Assembly: GCF_003350545.1 (NCBI RefSeq)
Contig: NZ_QQBA01000017.1
Span: 1 to 50,164, forward strand
DNA: 50,164 nucleotides
Origin: Flavobacterium glaciei
GTDB taxonomy: Bacteria; Bacteroidota; Bacteroidia; Flavobacteriales; Flavobacteriaceae
Direction of reading: 5' to 3'
This document shows, in pieces, positions 8,289 through 16,210 of this stretch. The stretch's first letter is position 1, and each line of letters begins with the position of its first letter. The notes below the pieces were generated by a model, which was not told the DNA's origin, did not search any database, and worked only from the letters and a program-made list of their open reading frames with translations. Made by a program: the position numbers and the translations under genes.

Positions 8289-8312
8289 ATCCGCTTCTTT
8301 TTAGAAGCGGAT
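8289..8312. terminator. Bidirectional terminator
   Basis: The perfect stem ATCCGCTTCT/AGAAGCGGAT has a 4-nt loop. The T-rich tail is on the minus strand, so it best serves the convergent HEPN gene, but it lies just 12 bp past the M56 stop. Confidence 0.7.
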
Positions 8313-8457
8313 ATGTTAAACTAGCGCTCCTGCGTTTGGCGAGGTTGCGGACTTCAGAAGTACTTATTTTCTTTTAAAAATTTAGTTTCTTGCGAAACGA
8401 AAACCAGTTTTATCACAAGTTTAGCAAGTTTGCAAAACGACTATTACCAGCTGTTTT

Positions 8458-9732
8458 TTATTCTTCCATTATGCTTTCTGCTTCTTCATTTATCGATTCT
8501 ACTTCCTCAATTATTTCATCATTTTCAGCATTTTGCGCTTCTTCTGTTTCTTTCCTAATTTGCTTTAGTTCAGTTAAAATATCTTCTAAATCTCTTGGTT
8601 TTGTTTCCTTATAGATTAATTCCTCTCCAAAAATTTCTTTGTAAGTTTGCTTAAACTCTGCTGTTTTTCTGATTTCATTAAATAATGGCCAATCAAGATA
8701 AGCTTCTGCATTTAAATGTTCATTTTTATTACCAATCGATCTCATTATTTCTAATGACTCTGGATAATTTTCTTTTAGAATTTCAATTGCAAGTTTAAAT
8801 TTGTCATTTGTTGCTGACCAATCGTGTTTATCTATAACTTTTATACAATCTTGTTTCTTATTTGATAAATAATATGCTAATGCTTTATTTATTGTAAAAA
8901 CACAAACCATTTCTTGAGTATGTTTTTTTAAGGTTTCGGTTGCAAAAGTTAATAAATTAATAGCTAGCTTATAATGCCCATTTATTAACAGTTCGTAACA
9001 TACTTCATTTAAATGACCATCAGCTTCGTTATTTTCTTCAGGTTTCAATTTGCGCCATATTACATGACCTAATTTTACACCAATTTCAAATAAGGTCATA
9101 TAACATTTACTAAAATAAGCAGGCTTTGCATCTAATAAATCATCGATTTTTAATTCATCAATACCTTTTACGCCATTTTCTTTACAATTTTCAATGTATT
9201 GCCTTGAAATTGCTCCGTTACAATGAACAAAAAGATTTCTTCTTTCTGTTATTTCAATGAAATCACTAAAACTAAGTAAATCTTTTCTTAATGGTATTCC
9301 TAGTTTATTTTCTAACCATTTAAATTGTTTAATATGACTTTCTCTTAAAACAGATTCAACTTCTTTTTCTACAACAAATTCTTGCGCTTCTTCAATTGAA
9401 TTAAATTTAAGTAATTCAGAAAACATAATATTCTTTTCCGAATTATTTAAAAATTCTGGCTTATTTAAAAACATTACTCTTATCAAACCACCTAAATAAG
9501 CATCATACTGACTTACAAATGATACAACAAAATTTATAGGTAATAGGCTGTATGCTAAATTTGTTGTATCTACTTTTTCGTTTAGCTTAATAAATTCTTT
9601 AATTTTACTTTCAGGAATTTCTAATTGTTTTAGTTCTGTATTTTCTTCATCTTTAATTAGTAAGCCATTATCTTTAATATATTTATCTACATGTTTAGAT
9701 TCTTGAATTAGTTTAACACCTAATAAACTCAT
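8458..9732 (-). CDS. HEPN-motif protein, N terminus interrupted
   Basis: A 424-residue soluble protein from the first usable ATG. It carries ERRNLFVHCNG with Arg165 and His170, matching the R-x4-H active-site motif of HEPN nucleases, followed by ISRQYI as in many HEPN domains. The C-terminal half is helical and TPR-like (for example YKLAINLLTFATETLKKH), ending in a Glu-rich coiled tail. HEPN proteins are often RNases of toxin or abortive-infection systems, but many are not. I do not recognise the specific family. The frame continues upstream of this ATG to another ATG at 9858 with a single TAA between, so the protein may be an N-terminally truncated form or a fresh pseudogene. Confidence 0.65.
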   Translation of the reverse strand: MSLLGVKLIQESKHVDKYIKDNGLLIKDEENTELKQLEIPESKIKEFIKLNEKVDTTNLAYSLLPINFVVSFVSQYDAYLGGLIRVMFLNKPEFLNNSEKNIMFSELLKFNSIEEAQEFVVEKEVESVLRESHIKQFKWLENKLGIPLRKDLLSFSDFIEITERRNLFVHCNGAISRQYIENCKENGVKGIDELKIDDLLDAKPAYFSKCYMTLFEIGVKLGHVIWRKLKPEENNEADGHLNEVCYELLINGHYKLAINLLTFATETLKKHTQEMVCVFTINKALAYYLSNKKQDCIKVIDKHDWSATNDKFKLAIEILKENYPESLEIMRSIGNKNEHLNAEAYLDWPLFNEIRKTAEFKQTYKEIFGEELIYKETKPRDLEDILTELKQIRKETEEAQNAENDEIIEEVESINEEAESIMEE

Positions 9733-9858
9733 TACAAGAGGAAAAATGTCAGTTTGAGCTTCGATATGTTTTATAAATTTATTAATTTAAGTGCCAAAAT
9801 TTGGTTTATCAATTTGCTCAATTTCTGGTTCTTCTGCTTTGATAGTATTTTCACTCAT
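9733..9858 (-). pseudogene. Interrupted 5' part of the HEPN gene
   Basis: From an ATG at 9858 the minus strand reads MSENTIKAEEPEIEQIDKPN, then FGT and a TAA at 9789-9787. In the same frame it goes on INKFIKHIEAQTDIFPLV straight into the annotated ATG at 9732. One stop codon therefore splits an otherwise open frame that would give about 466 residues. The residues after the stop look like part of a folded domain, not leader sequence. A single-base mutation, a sequencing error or a 23-codon leader peptide would all explain it. Confidence 0.7.
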
Positions 9859-9927
9859 TATATATTTTTATTAAGTTATTTATTTTGAAGTTTTAGCGCA
9901 AAATAGCAGGTAAATAGTATATAGACT

Positions 9928-9980
9928 AAACAAACCTTCGCATATACACCAAAATTGGGTAGATTGGCGAAGGTTTGTTT
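9928..9980 (-). other. 5'-leader hairpin of the HEPN gene
   Basis: A perfect 14-bp inverted repeat (AAACAAACCTTCGC at 9928-9941, GCGAAGGTTTGTTT at 9967-9980) encloses a 25-nt loop that contains a further small palindrome, CCAAAATTGG. It lies a few bases after the predicted start of the minus-strand transcript, about 70 nt before the first ATG. It has no T-run, so it is more likely a leader structure or repeat than a terminator. Confidence 0.65.
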
Positions 9981-9994
9981 CGCTTTGTGCTTTT

Positions 9995-10025
9995 CAAATA
10001 TAATTAAATTTTCTTACAATTCAAA
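9995..10025 (-). promoter_or_regulatory. Promoter of the HEPN gene
   Basis: On the minus strand there is TTTG (complement of 10022-10025), exactly 19 nt, then TATATTTG (complement of 9995-10002). It is a near-perfect Bacteroidota promoter pointing at the HEPN gene, giving a leader of about 130 nt. Confidence 0.75.
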
Positions 10026-10051
10026 AAAAAAATGCATCCATTGAATGCGTT

Positions 10052-10169
10052 GCGTGAGGGATGGCAGCGAAAATCCTTTATGTTTTTCTTTAAAACATAA
10101 AGATTGCAGCGAACAGCCCGACCCGAAGTTGCGAGGAGGAACGACGAAGCAATTTGCAGGGTCACGCCC
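10052..10169 (+). repeat. Structured dispersed element, copy B
   Basis: A 118-bp segment, visibly richer in G+C than its surroundings, runs from GCGTGAGGGATGG to GTCACGCCC. The ends pair (GCGTGA/TCACGC). The first arm is a perfect 11-bp stem (CTTTATGTTTT 10076-10086, AAAACATAAAG 10092-10102). The second arm pairs ACCC..AAGTTGC with GCAATTT..GGGT. Copy A at 5342-5477 keeps all three stems with different bases. I see no gene in 10026-10214 beyond this. Confidence 0.72.
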
Positions 10170-10214
10170 ACACTTTGGCTAAGCTCAGCATAAATAAAGC
10201 ATTTTAAAAAACAA

Positions 10215-10238
10215 ATCCGCTTCTAAAAAGGAGCGGAT
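10215..10238 (-). terminator. Terminator of the saccharopine dehydrogenase-like gene
   Basis: The stem ATCCGCTcC..GAaGCGGAT on the minus strand has a loop of T and A and is followed by TTGTTTTTT. It lies 41 nt past the stop codon. Confidence 0.75.
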
Positions 10239-10278
10239 CTATCAAACTAAAAATCTAAAAAAACTACTAACTAACTTA

Positions 10279-11649
10279 CTAACTAAACTCTTTATCCGGA
10301 TTGTATCCTAAATACGGCATGGATTGCTCCTTGAAAACAACACCGTATTCTTCTAATTCTTTTAAAATAGGCTCATACACTTCTTTACGAATAGGCAATT
10401 GCACTCCCGGAGTCGTGATTGTGCCATTTAAGATTAGTAAAGTCGCCATTGCAACAGGTAAACCCACTGTTTTTGCCATGGCAGTAAAGGTTTGATCGTC
10501 GCCAATGCAAACCATTTTTGAATCTATTTGTTCTTTTTTGCCATTTAATTTGTATCCAAATTTGTGATACATGACAATCATATCTTTATCATCTTGCTGT
10601 AGCGTCCAGCTATCCGTCAATATTTTTTCCAGAATTTGTGCTGGAGTGGCATTTTTTAAACCTACTTTTTTATCACGGTTGAACAAATCGAGTTCCAATA
10701 ACTTGTCCCACATAATATCATCTTGGTCAATTTTTAGAATCAAACGGGTCTTGATTTCCACAGAATCCGTGGGATGATATGGCAGAAACGAGTTTACAAA
10801 TTCTCTGTAACTCATGTTTTCTGAGTCCTCCATAACGTAACTGTCATCCGTCATTCCTAATTGCACAAACATATTCCAAGCTTTAGAGAAACCCACTCTA
10901 CGAATGGTTCCTCTGTATAAAGTAAGCACATTATCTAGACCATACACACTGCGGTATTTTAACGAATCGCGATTTGAATAGCCTTCGAATCGACCATATC
11001 CTTCCACTTGTAAGAACTCAGTTCTGCGGAACAAATTACAGTACGGAATGTATTTGTAAGTCCCTTCCTGAATAAACTTAGCAGCGCCACCCTGACCCGC
11101 AAGAACTACATTGCGTGGCGCCCAGGTAAATTTGTAATTCCAAAGATTCGTATCCGATTCCGGCGCTACAAGTCCGCCACAAAAAGATTCGAATAAAATC
11201 ATCTCGCCGCCTTTTTCCTTAATCTCATCAATCACTTTCATGGCACTCATGTGGTCAATGCCAGGATCAAGTCCGATTTCATTCATGAAAATCAGATTAT
11301 TCTCTTTGGCTGCAGCGTCTAATTCCTGCATGGCGTCACTCACATAGGACGCGGTAACCAAATGCTTTTTGTAAACAATACAATCCTTTGCAACCTCAAT
11401 ATGCAAATGAGCCGGCAACATAGAAATTACAATACTGGCTTTCTGAATGGCTTCTTTTCTTTGAATTTCATCAAAAATATCTAAGGCAATCGCCGTTGCA
11501 TTAGGATGATTGTTTGTCTTTTTTTGGGCTAATGCCAATGACAAATCACCAATAATAAGATGCAAGTTCTCTTTATCTGATTTACTTAACAGATAATGGA
11601 TCAAAGATGAAGCTGATCTTCCTGCTCCGATGATTAAAATTGTTTTCAT
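10279..11649 (-). CDS. Saccharopine dehydrogenase family protein
   Basis: A 456-residue oxidoreductase with an N-terminal Rossmann fold (IIGAGRSASSLIHYLL, residues 6-21) and a C-terminal saccharopine reductase-like domain from about residue 140 (NEIGLDPGIDHMSAMKVID, a conserved family phrase). The family reduces or oxidises the saccharopine link of lysine metabolism, or carries out related reactions with amino-acid adducts. The length fits the LYS9-like subgroup. No lysine genes are adjacent, so the exact substrate is not proven. It is a single gene with its own promoter and terminator. Confidence 0.85.
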   Translation of the reverse strand: MKTILIIGAGRSASSLIHYLLSKSDKENLHLIIGDLSLALAQKKTNNHPNATAIALDIFDEIQRKEAIQKASIVISMLPAHLHIEVAKDCIVYKKHLVTASYVSDAMQELDAAAKENNLIFMNEIGLDPGIDHMSAMKVIDEIKEKGGEMILFESFCGGLVAPESDTNLWNYKFTWAPRNVVLAGQGGAAKFIQEGTYKYIPYCNLFRRTEFLQVEGYGRFEGYSNRDSLKYRSVYGLDNVLTLYRGTIRRVGFSKAWNMFVQLGMTDDSYVMEDSENMSYREFVNSFLPYHPTDSVEIKTRLILKIDQDDIMWDKLLELDLFNRDKKVGLKNATPAQILEKILTDSWTLQQDDKDMIVMYHKFGYKLNGKKEQIDSKMVCIGDDQTFTAMAKTVGLPVAMATLLILNGTITTPGVQLPIRKEVYEPILKELEEYGVVFKEQSMPYLGYNPDKEFS

Positions 11650-11666
11650 TTTGTATAATTATAACA

Positions 11667-11698
11667 CAAACATACAAAATTGTTGTATTTATAACAAA
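11667..11698 (-). promoter_or_regulatory. Promoter of the saccharopine dehydrogenase-like gene
   Basis: On the minus strand there is TTTG (complement of 11695-11698), 20 nt, then TATGTTTG (complement of 11667-11674). The start codon is 17 nt downstream. Confidence 0.7.
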
Positions 11699-11761
11699 TA
11701 GTGTTGAGAAAAAAATTATGTTCGTTATAATTTCTGATTTAGAATAAATCAAATGCTAAAA

Positions 11762-11811
11762 AAAAGTATCTCACAAAACGCTTTTAATTTAATGTGAGAT
11801 GAGATACTTTT
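11762..11811 (+). repeat. Inverted repeat over the DUF423 promoter
   Basis: AAAAGTATCTCA (11762-11773) and TGAGATACTTTT (11800-11811) are perfect 12-bp inverted copies 26 nt apart. The right arm contains TACTTTTA, the only -7-like sequence before the DUF423 gene. A second partial copy, GTGAGAT, directly precedes it. It may be an operator or a leader hairpin. Confidence 0.6.
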
Positions 11812-11831
11812 ACAATAAAATTAAAATAAAC

Positions 11832-12224
11832 ATGGACAAAAAGATACTTTCAACAGGAGCTATATTAGGAGTGATTGCAATAATTCTTGGTGCTTTTGGC
11901 GCACATGCCCTAAAAAAAGTACTGTCTGTTGAACAATTAGTGACTTTTGAAACCGGTGTACGCTACCAAATGTACCACGCGCTATTTTTATTGTTTTTGG
12001 GATTACTGAAGGACGTTCCTAAAAAAACAAAAAATGCAATCTATTTTTTAGTTCTTATTGGCGTAATTTTATTCTCTGGGTCTATTTATTTGTTAGCAAC
12101 TAATGACCTTACCCCATTTGATTTTAAAATTATTGGATTCGTGACTCCTATTGGCGGACTCCTATTAATACTGGGCTGGGGCGTTTTATTACTGAATATT
12201 ATGAATAAAAAATCACAAAATTAA
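11832..12224 (+). CDS. DUF423 family small membrane protein
   Basis: A 130-residue integral membrane protein with four hydrophobic segments (about residues 8-24, 44-57, 68-86 and 100-121) and the family phrase GAFGAHALKK. DUF423 proteins (E. coli YgdD type) have no established function. I use the second ATG: the upstream one would add 11 residues lying inside the inverted repeat, and homologues begin directly with a short polar stretch before the first helix. It precedes pckA on the same strand, but a -7 box in the gap suggests separate transcription. Confidence 0.85.
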   Translation: MDKKILSTGAILGVIAIILGAFGAHALKKVLSVEQLVTFETGVRYQMYHALFLLFLGLLKDVPKKTKNAIYFLVLIGVILFSGSIYLLATNDLTPFDFKIIGFVTPIGGLLLILGWGVLLLNIMNKKSQN

Positions 12225-12255
12225 AAGAATCAAAGGCTAACTGAAATATAATTTC

Positions 12256-12263
12256 TACTTTTG
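12256..12263 (+). promoter_or_regulatory. -7 box of pckA
   Basis: TACTTTTG fits TAnnTTTG and lies 34 nt before the start codon. I see no good -33 TTG. Confidence 0.5.
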
Positions 12264-12297
12264 CAGTCTATAAAAAAGTAACTACAACAATAAATTT

Positions 12298-13899
12298 ATG
12301 GACAATAACACGCTTTTCTCGCAATCGATTTCGTTAAAAGAATTAGGAATTGAAAATGCAAAAATTCATTACCAGTTATCCCCTGAAGAATTACACGACA
12401 TAACAATAAAATTAGGTCAAGGAATTGAAAGCTCAACCGGTGCATTAGCAGTAAATACTGGTGAATATACTGGCCGTTCTCCACAAGACCGATATATAGT
12501 AAAAGACAGCATCAGTGAAAATCAAGTTTGGTGGGGAAAAGTAAATATCCCTTTTGAATCAGACGCTTTTGAAGCACTGTACAACAAAGTCACTTCTTAT
12601 TTATCTAACAAAGAAGTTTATGTAAGAGATTCTTATGTGTGTTCTGACCCAAATTACAGATTAAATGTTCGTGTAATAACAGAAACCCCTTGGGCAAATT
12701 TATTTTGTTACAATATGTTTTTGAGACCAGAAACGGAAGAATTAGCAAACTTCGACCCAGAATGGACTCTTTTATGTGTGCCTAGTTTTATGGCTGATCC
12801 AGCGGTGGATGGGACAAGACAAAGTAATTTTGCTATTCTTGACTTTACTCGAAAAGTAGTCTTGATAGGCGGTACCGGTTACACAGGTGAAATGAAAAAA
12901 GGAATTTTTTCTGCATTGAATTTCATTTTACCAGTTTTCAAAAATACATTACCAATGCACTGTAGTGCTAATGTGGGAACAGACGGTGATACTGCAATTT
13001 TCTTTGGATTATCAGGAACAGGAAAAACAACTTTATCAGCAGATCCAAACAGAAAATTAATTGGTGATGATGAACATGGCTGGACAAACGAAAACACAGT
13101 TTTTAACTTTGAAGGTGGTTGTTATGCTAAAGTAATAAACCTTACTGAGGAAAATGAACCAGACATTTTTAGAGCTATAAAAAAAGGAGCTATACTTGAA
13201 AATGTAATCATCAATAAAGACACAAAAGAAGTAGATTATGAAGATGTCTCTATTACACAAAACACTAGAGTAAGTTATCCTATTTACCATATTGATAATA
13301 TTCAGCCGGGTTCTATTGGTAAAAATCCAAAAAATATATTTTTCTTAACTGCAGATTCATTCGGGATATTGCCTCCAATTTCTAAACTGACTCCAGGACA
13401 AGCTGCATACCATTTTATTTCTGGTTATACAGCAAAAGTAGCAGGTACCGAAGCTGGAATCACAGAGCCTCAGCCTAATTTCTCGGCTTGTTTTGGCGCA
13501 CCATTTATGCCATTACACCCAACTAAATACGCTGAAATGTTGAGTAAGAAAATGAAAGATGCCAATGTAAAAGTTTGGTTGATCAATACAGGATGGACTG
13601 GCGGACCTTACGGAATAGGAAGCCGCATGAAATTAAAATACACACGTGCCATGATTACCGCTGCATTAAACGGAGAATTAGACGACGTAGCGTATGAGAA
13701 TCACAAAGTATTTGGGATTGCAAAACCGCAAACCTGTCCAGATGTTCCTAGTGAAATATTGAACCCAAGAAACACATGGGAAGACCCAGAACTATACGAT
13801 AAAAAAGCAATTGAATTAGCTGAAAAATTCAAAGCTAATTTTGCCAAATTTGAAGAATTTGCCAATGCCGAAATTATGGCTGGCGCTCCCTTAGCATAA
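12298..13899 (+). CDS. pckA: Phosphoenolpyruvate carboxykinase (ATP)
   Basis: A 533-residue enzyme, the normal length for the ATP-dependent class, which converts oxaloacetate plus ATP to phosphoenolpyruvate, CO2 and ADP at the entry to gluconeogenesis. Signature motifs are present: the oxaloacetate-binding TGRSPQDR (58-65), the P-loop GLSGTGKTT (237-245), the metal-binding ADPNRKLIGDDEHGW segment (from 248) and the adenine-site region TGWTGGPYGIGSRM. It is a cytoplasmic monomer by family knowledge. A single gene, with a terminator 22 bp after the stop. Confidence 0.97.
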   Translation: MDNNTLFSQSISLKELGIENAKIHYQLSPEELHDITIKLGQGIESSTGALAVNTGEYTGRSPQDRYIVKDSISENQVWWGKVNIPFESDAFEALYNKVTSYLSNKEVYVRDSYVCSDPNYRLNVRVITETPWANLFCYNMFLRPETEELANFDPEWTLLCVPSFMADPAVDGTRQSNFAILDFTRKVVLIGGTGYTGEMKKGIFSALNFILPVFKNTLPMHCSANVGTDGDTAIFFGLSGTGKTTLSADPNRKLIGDDEHGWTNENTVFNFEGGCYAKVINLTEENEPDIFRAIKKGAILENVIINKDTKEVDYEDVSITQNTRVSYPIYHIDNIQPGSIGKNPKNIFFLTADSFGILPPISKLTPGQAAYHFISGYTAKVAGTEAGITEPQPNFSACFGAPFMPLHPTKYAEMLSKKMKDANVKVWLINTGWTGGPYGIGSRMKLKYTRAMITAALNGELDDVAYENHKVFGIAKPQTCPDVPSEILNPRNTWEDPELYDKKAIELAEKFKANFAKFEEFANAEIMAGAPLA

Positions 13900-13920
13900 G
13901 TTAATTATAATTCAAAAAAG

Positions 13921-13955
13921 AAAGAGAGCTGTTCCTTGTGAGCAGCTCTCTTTTA
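13921..13955 (+). terminator. Terminator of pckA
   Basis: The stem AAAGAGAGCTG/CAGCTCTCTTT has further inner pairs TTC/GAG and is followed by TTTTATTT. Confidence 0.85.
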
Positions 13956-14064
13956 TTTGATACAAACCGTAACAAATGCCTTAAATAAATACATATCAAT
14001 TATTTATACCAAGATTCCTTTTTTGGCGTTAAATTTGTAATCATCAATCAAAAAATCATCAATC

Positions 14065-15165
14065 ATGTTAAAACAATTTTTTATCCTTTGTTCAGGAGCA
14101 GACAAAAACTTACTTGAAGGCAGTTCCGAAGGCGAACAAACCAAATATGTAGGTATTGGCGCCACCGTTTTCTTTACTGCTGTCATGGCTTTCCTTGCCA
14201 GTTCTTATGCGCTGTATACCGTATTTGATAGTGTATATCCCGCAATTGCATTTGGTATCGTTTGGAGTTTGCTTATTTTTAATCTCGATCGTTTCATAGT
14301 TTCCACTATTCGAAAAAGAGACAAAATAGGAAGTGAATTTCTTCAGGCAACTCCCCGAATTATTTTGGCGGTAATCATAGCGATTGTTATTTCGAAACCA
14401 TTAGAAATTAAAATCTTCGAAAAAGAAATTAATACCGTTTTATTGAAAGAAAAAAATGCCATGGCTTTGAATAACAAAAAAGAAGTGGCTAATTATTTCA
14501 AATCGGATTTGGATAAAAACAAAGCAGATATAGAAAAATTAAAGACCGAAATCACAAGCAAGGAGAAAGAAGTCAATACGCTTTATGAAACCTACATCAC
14601 CGAAGCCGAAGGAACCGCAGGAACAAAAAAATTAGGCAAAGGCCCCGTTTTTAAAGAAAAAATCGCCAAACATGATTTGGCAAAACAAGAACTGGACACC
14701 TTACAAAAAAACAACTTGGCTAAAATTGTAGAAATGGAGAAAAATACCAAAACGCTGCAAACCGATTTAGACAAAAAAGTGACCGAAACACAGCCTATTA
14801 TTGATGGATTTGATGGTTTAATGGCCCGAATTAACGCCTTAGACAAACTGCCGTGGCTACCTTCGTTTTTCATCATGCTCCTGTTTTTAGCTATAGAAAC
14901 CTCTCCTATTATTGCCAAATTACTTTCTCCAAAAGGCGAATATGATTATAAACTGGAGGATCTTGAAACCGCTTTGAAAGCCACAATAGAACAAGATAAA
15001 TACCAACGTACTTTGCTCGTAAAAACCAGCGCCACGATGCACGACAAAGTCTACGGAGAAATTGCTGACGATAAAAAACTGTATGATTTACAGCGGAAAA
15101 ACGCCACTGATTTATTAGAATTACAATCCAATAATTTTGTAGAAAAGCAGAAAAGAACGCTTTAA
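14065..15165 (+). CDS. DUF4407 membrane protein
   Basis: A 366-residue membrane protein. Hydrophobic segments fall at about residues 29-50, 57-76 and 96-113, followed by a long Lys/Glu-rich coiled coil (130-255) and a last membrane segment at 268-285. The N-terminal phrase FFILCSGADKNLLE and the NLDRFIVSTIRKRD loop are typical of DUF4407. Function is unknown; the extended soluble coil suggests a scaffolding role. A TAAATTTG box lies at 14030-14037, 28 nt upstream. It converges with the PH-domain gene across a long perfect inverted repeat. Confidence 0.85.
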   Translation: MLKQFFILCSGADKNLLEGSSEGEQTKYVGIGATVFFTAVMAFLASSYALYTVFDSVYPAIAFGIVWSLLIFNLDRFIVSTIRKRDKIGSEFLQATPRIILAVIIAIVISKPLEIKIFEKEINTVLLKEKNAMALNNKKEVANYFKSDLDKNKADIEKLKTEITSKEKEVNTLYETYITEAEGTAGTKKLGKGPVFKEKIAKHDLAKQELDTLQKNNLAKIVEMEKNTKTLQTDLDKKVTETQPIIDGFDGLMARINALDKLPWLPSFFIMLLFLAIETSPIIAKLLSPKGEYDYKLEDLETALKATIEQDKYQRTLLVKTSATMHDKVYGEIADDKKLYDLQRKNATDLLELQSNNFVEKQKRTL

Positions 15166-15176
15166 GTCAAAGGTCG

Positions 15177-15226
15177 AAAGTCATAAAGTCAAAAGATATT
15201 TTACTTCCTTTTGACTTTATGACTTT
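15177..15226. repeat. Perfect 19-bp inverted repeat, bidirectional terminator
   Basis: AAAGTCATAAAGTCAAAAG (15177-15195) and its exact complement (15208-15226) are separated by 12 nt. The arms are built from the heptad-like phrase AAAGTCA and the flanks continue as imperfect copies (AAGTCAAAGGTCG and the mirrored TACTTTAAGACT). It sits between two convergent genes. Confidence 0.8.
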
Positions 15227-15241
15227 CTACTTTAAGACTAA

Positions 15242-15952
15242 TTACATATAACTCAAAATTTCTTTTTTGAAAGCATCGTATTCGCCTTGTAAAATCAACC
15301 CGTTGTCCAATAATTTTTTATAATTCTGTAATTTCTCAAAAAGTTCGTCTTGAGATAAATCACTTAACGATTTGTCTTTTGGACTTGCTGGAACGTCTTC
15401 GAATACTTGATTTTCAGCAATGAAATTAGGTTGTGAAACCGGCATTATCTCAGCAAAACTAATCACTTCTTCCGTTTCCATTTCTTCGACAATCTCCACT
15501 TCTTCTGATGCTGAAACCGGAACCTCATCCATCATAGTTGCATTCAATACAGACCCAACTTTCAATATATCCAATTGTTCTTTTGCAAACGTAAAAATCT
15601 TTCGCGCTTGAATTTTAGGAATATAATCAATAGAAACTTCCATATTTGTTCTGGTTGTAAAAGAAAACTCTGAACCTAAAATATTTTCTTTCACAAAAGT
15701 GCCTTCAATCTCATCCCAAGTGTAATCTATAAAATTCATGGATAGTCCTAGGTTTTTAGGCTGACAAATAACAATTCTTTTATTGGTCAAAACAATACTG
15801 TCTGGCAAAACGGTAATTGCTGGTTTTTTCTGAACGGCTATATAACCTATTTCTTCATTTTTCATCAATAAATCACTCAGTTTTGAAGCGATTTTTTCTA
15901 TAGCTTTTGGGTCTTGTTCTTCGTTTAAAAACTTCTTAAATTGTTCTTTCAT
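15242..15952 (-). CDS. PH-domain and SHOCT-domain protein
   Basis: A 236-residue cytoplasmic protein with two recognisable parts. Residues about 25-135 form a bacterial PH-like domain (DSIVLTNKRIVICQP, then a Trp-containing strand DYTWDEIEGTFV, as in the bPH families). The last 40 residues form a SHOCT motif (LSDLSQDELFEKLQNYKKLLDNGLI). An acidic linker joins them. SHOCT domains are short oligomerisation or binding segments; no enzymatic role is seen. A TACTTTTG box on the minus strand (16010-16017) is a candidate promoter element. Confidence 0.8.
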   Translation of the reverse strand: MKEQFKKFLNEEQDPKAIEKIASKLSDLLMKNEEIGYIAVQKKPAITVLPDSIVLTNKRIVICQPKNLGLSMNFIDYTWDEIEGTFVKENILGSEFSFTTRTNMEVSIDYIPKIQARKIFTFAKEQLDILKVGSVLNATMMDEVPVSASEEVEIVEEMETEEVISFAEIMPVSQPNFIAENQVFEDVPASPKDKSLSDLSQDELFEKLQNYKKLLDNGLILQGEYDAFKKEILSYM

Positions 15953-16092
15953 ATGATATCCTGAATTTATTTCAGTATGTGTTTGTAATTTTTATTCTAA
16001 CTTTATTCGCAAAAGTAATGCCTAATTTAGTAATTCTGAAATTCCACTCTTCAATTTCTTTGTTAAACTTTTGAAAACCAACTAAAATTCAT

Positions 16093-16125
16093 AAAAAAGA
16101 GATTATACAAATTGCATAATCTCTT
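16093..16125 (-). terminator. Terminator of the degenerate receiver-GT gene
   Basis: The perfect 10-bp stem AAGAGATTAT/ATAATCTCTT has a 9-nt loop and continues into a T-run on the minus strand. It lies 86 nt past the stop codon. Confidence 0.75.
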
Positions 16126-16210
16126 AGTTTGGTAATTTTAAAAATAGTTTAATTTATAATAAACTGGGATTGCAACATGTTGATTGCAATTAATAACTTT
16201 AGTTGTTAAT

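Noticed and set aside
8390..8614. 74-codon plus-strand frame
   Set aside because: It is antisense to the HEPN gene, Ser-rich low complexity, and reflects the Glu-rich tail on the other strand.
10052..10169. Remnant of a coding gene
   Set aside because: Both strands contain stops, and the similarity to 5342-5477 follows stems rather than codons.
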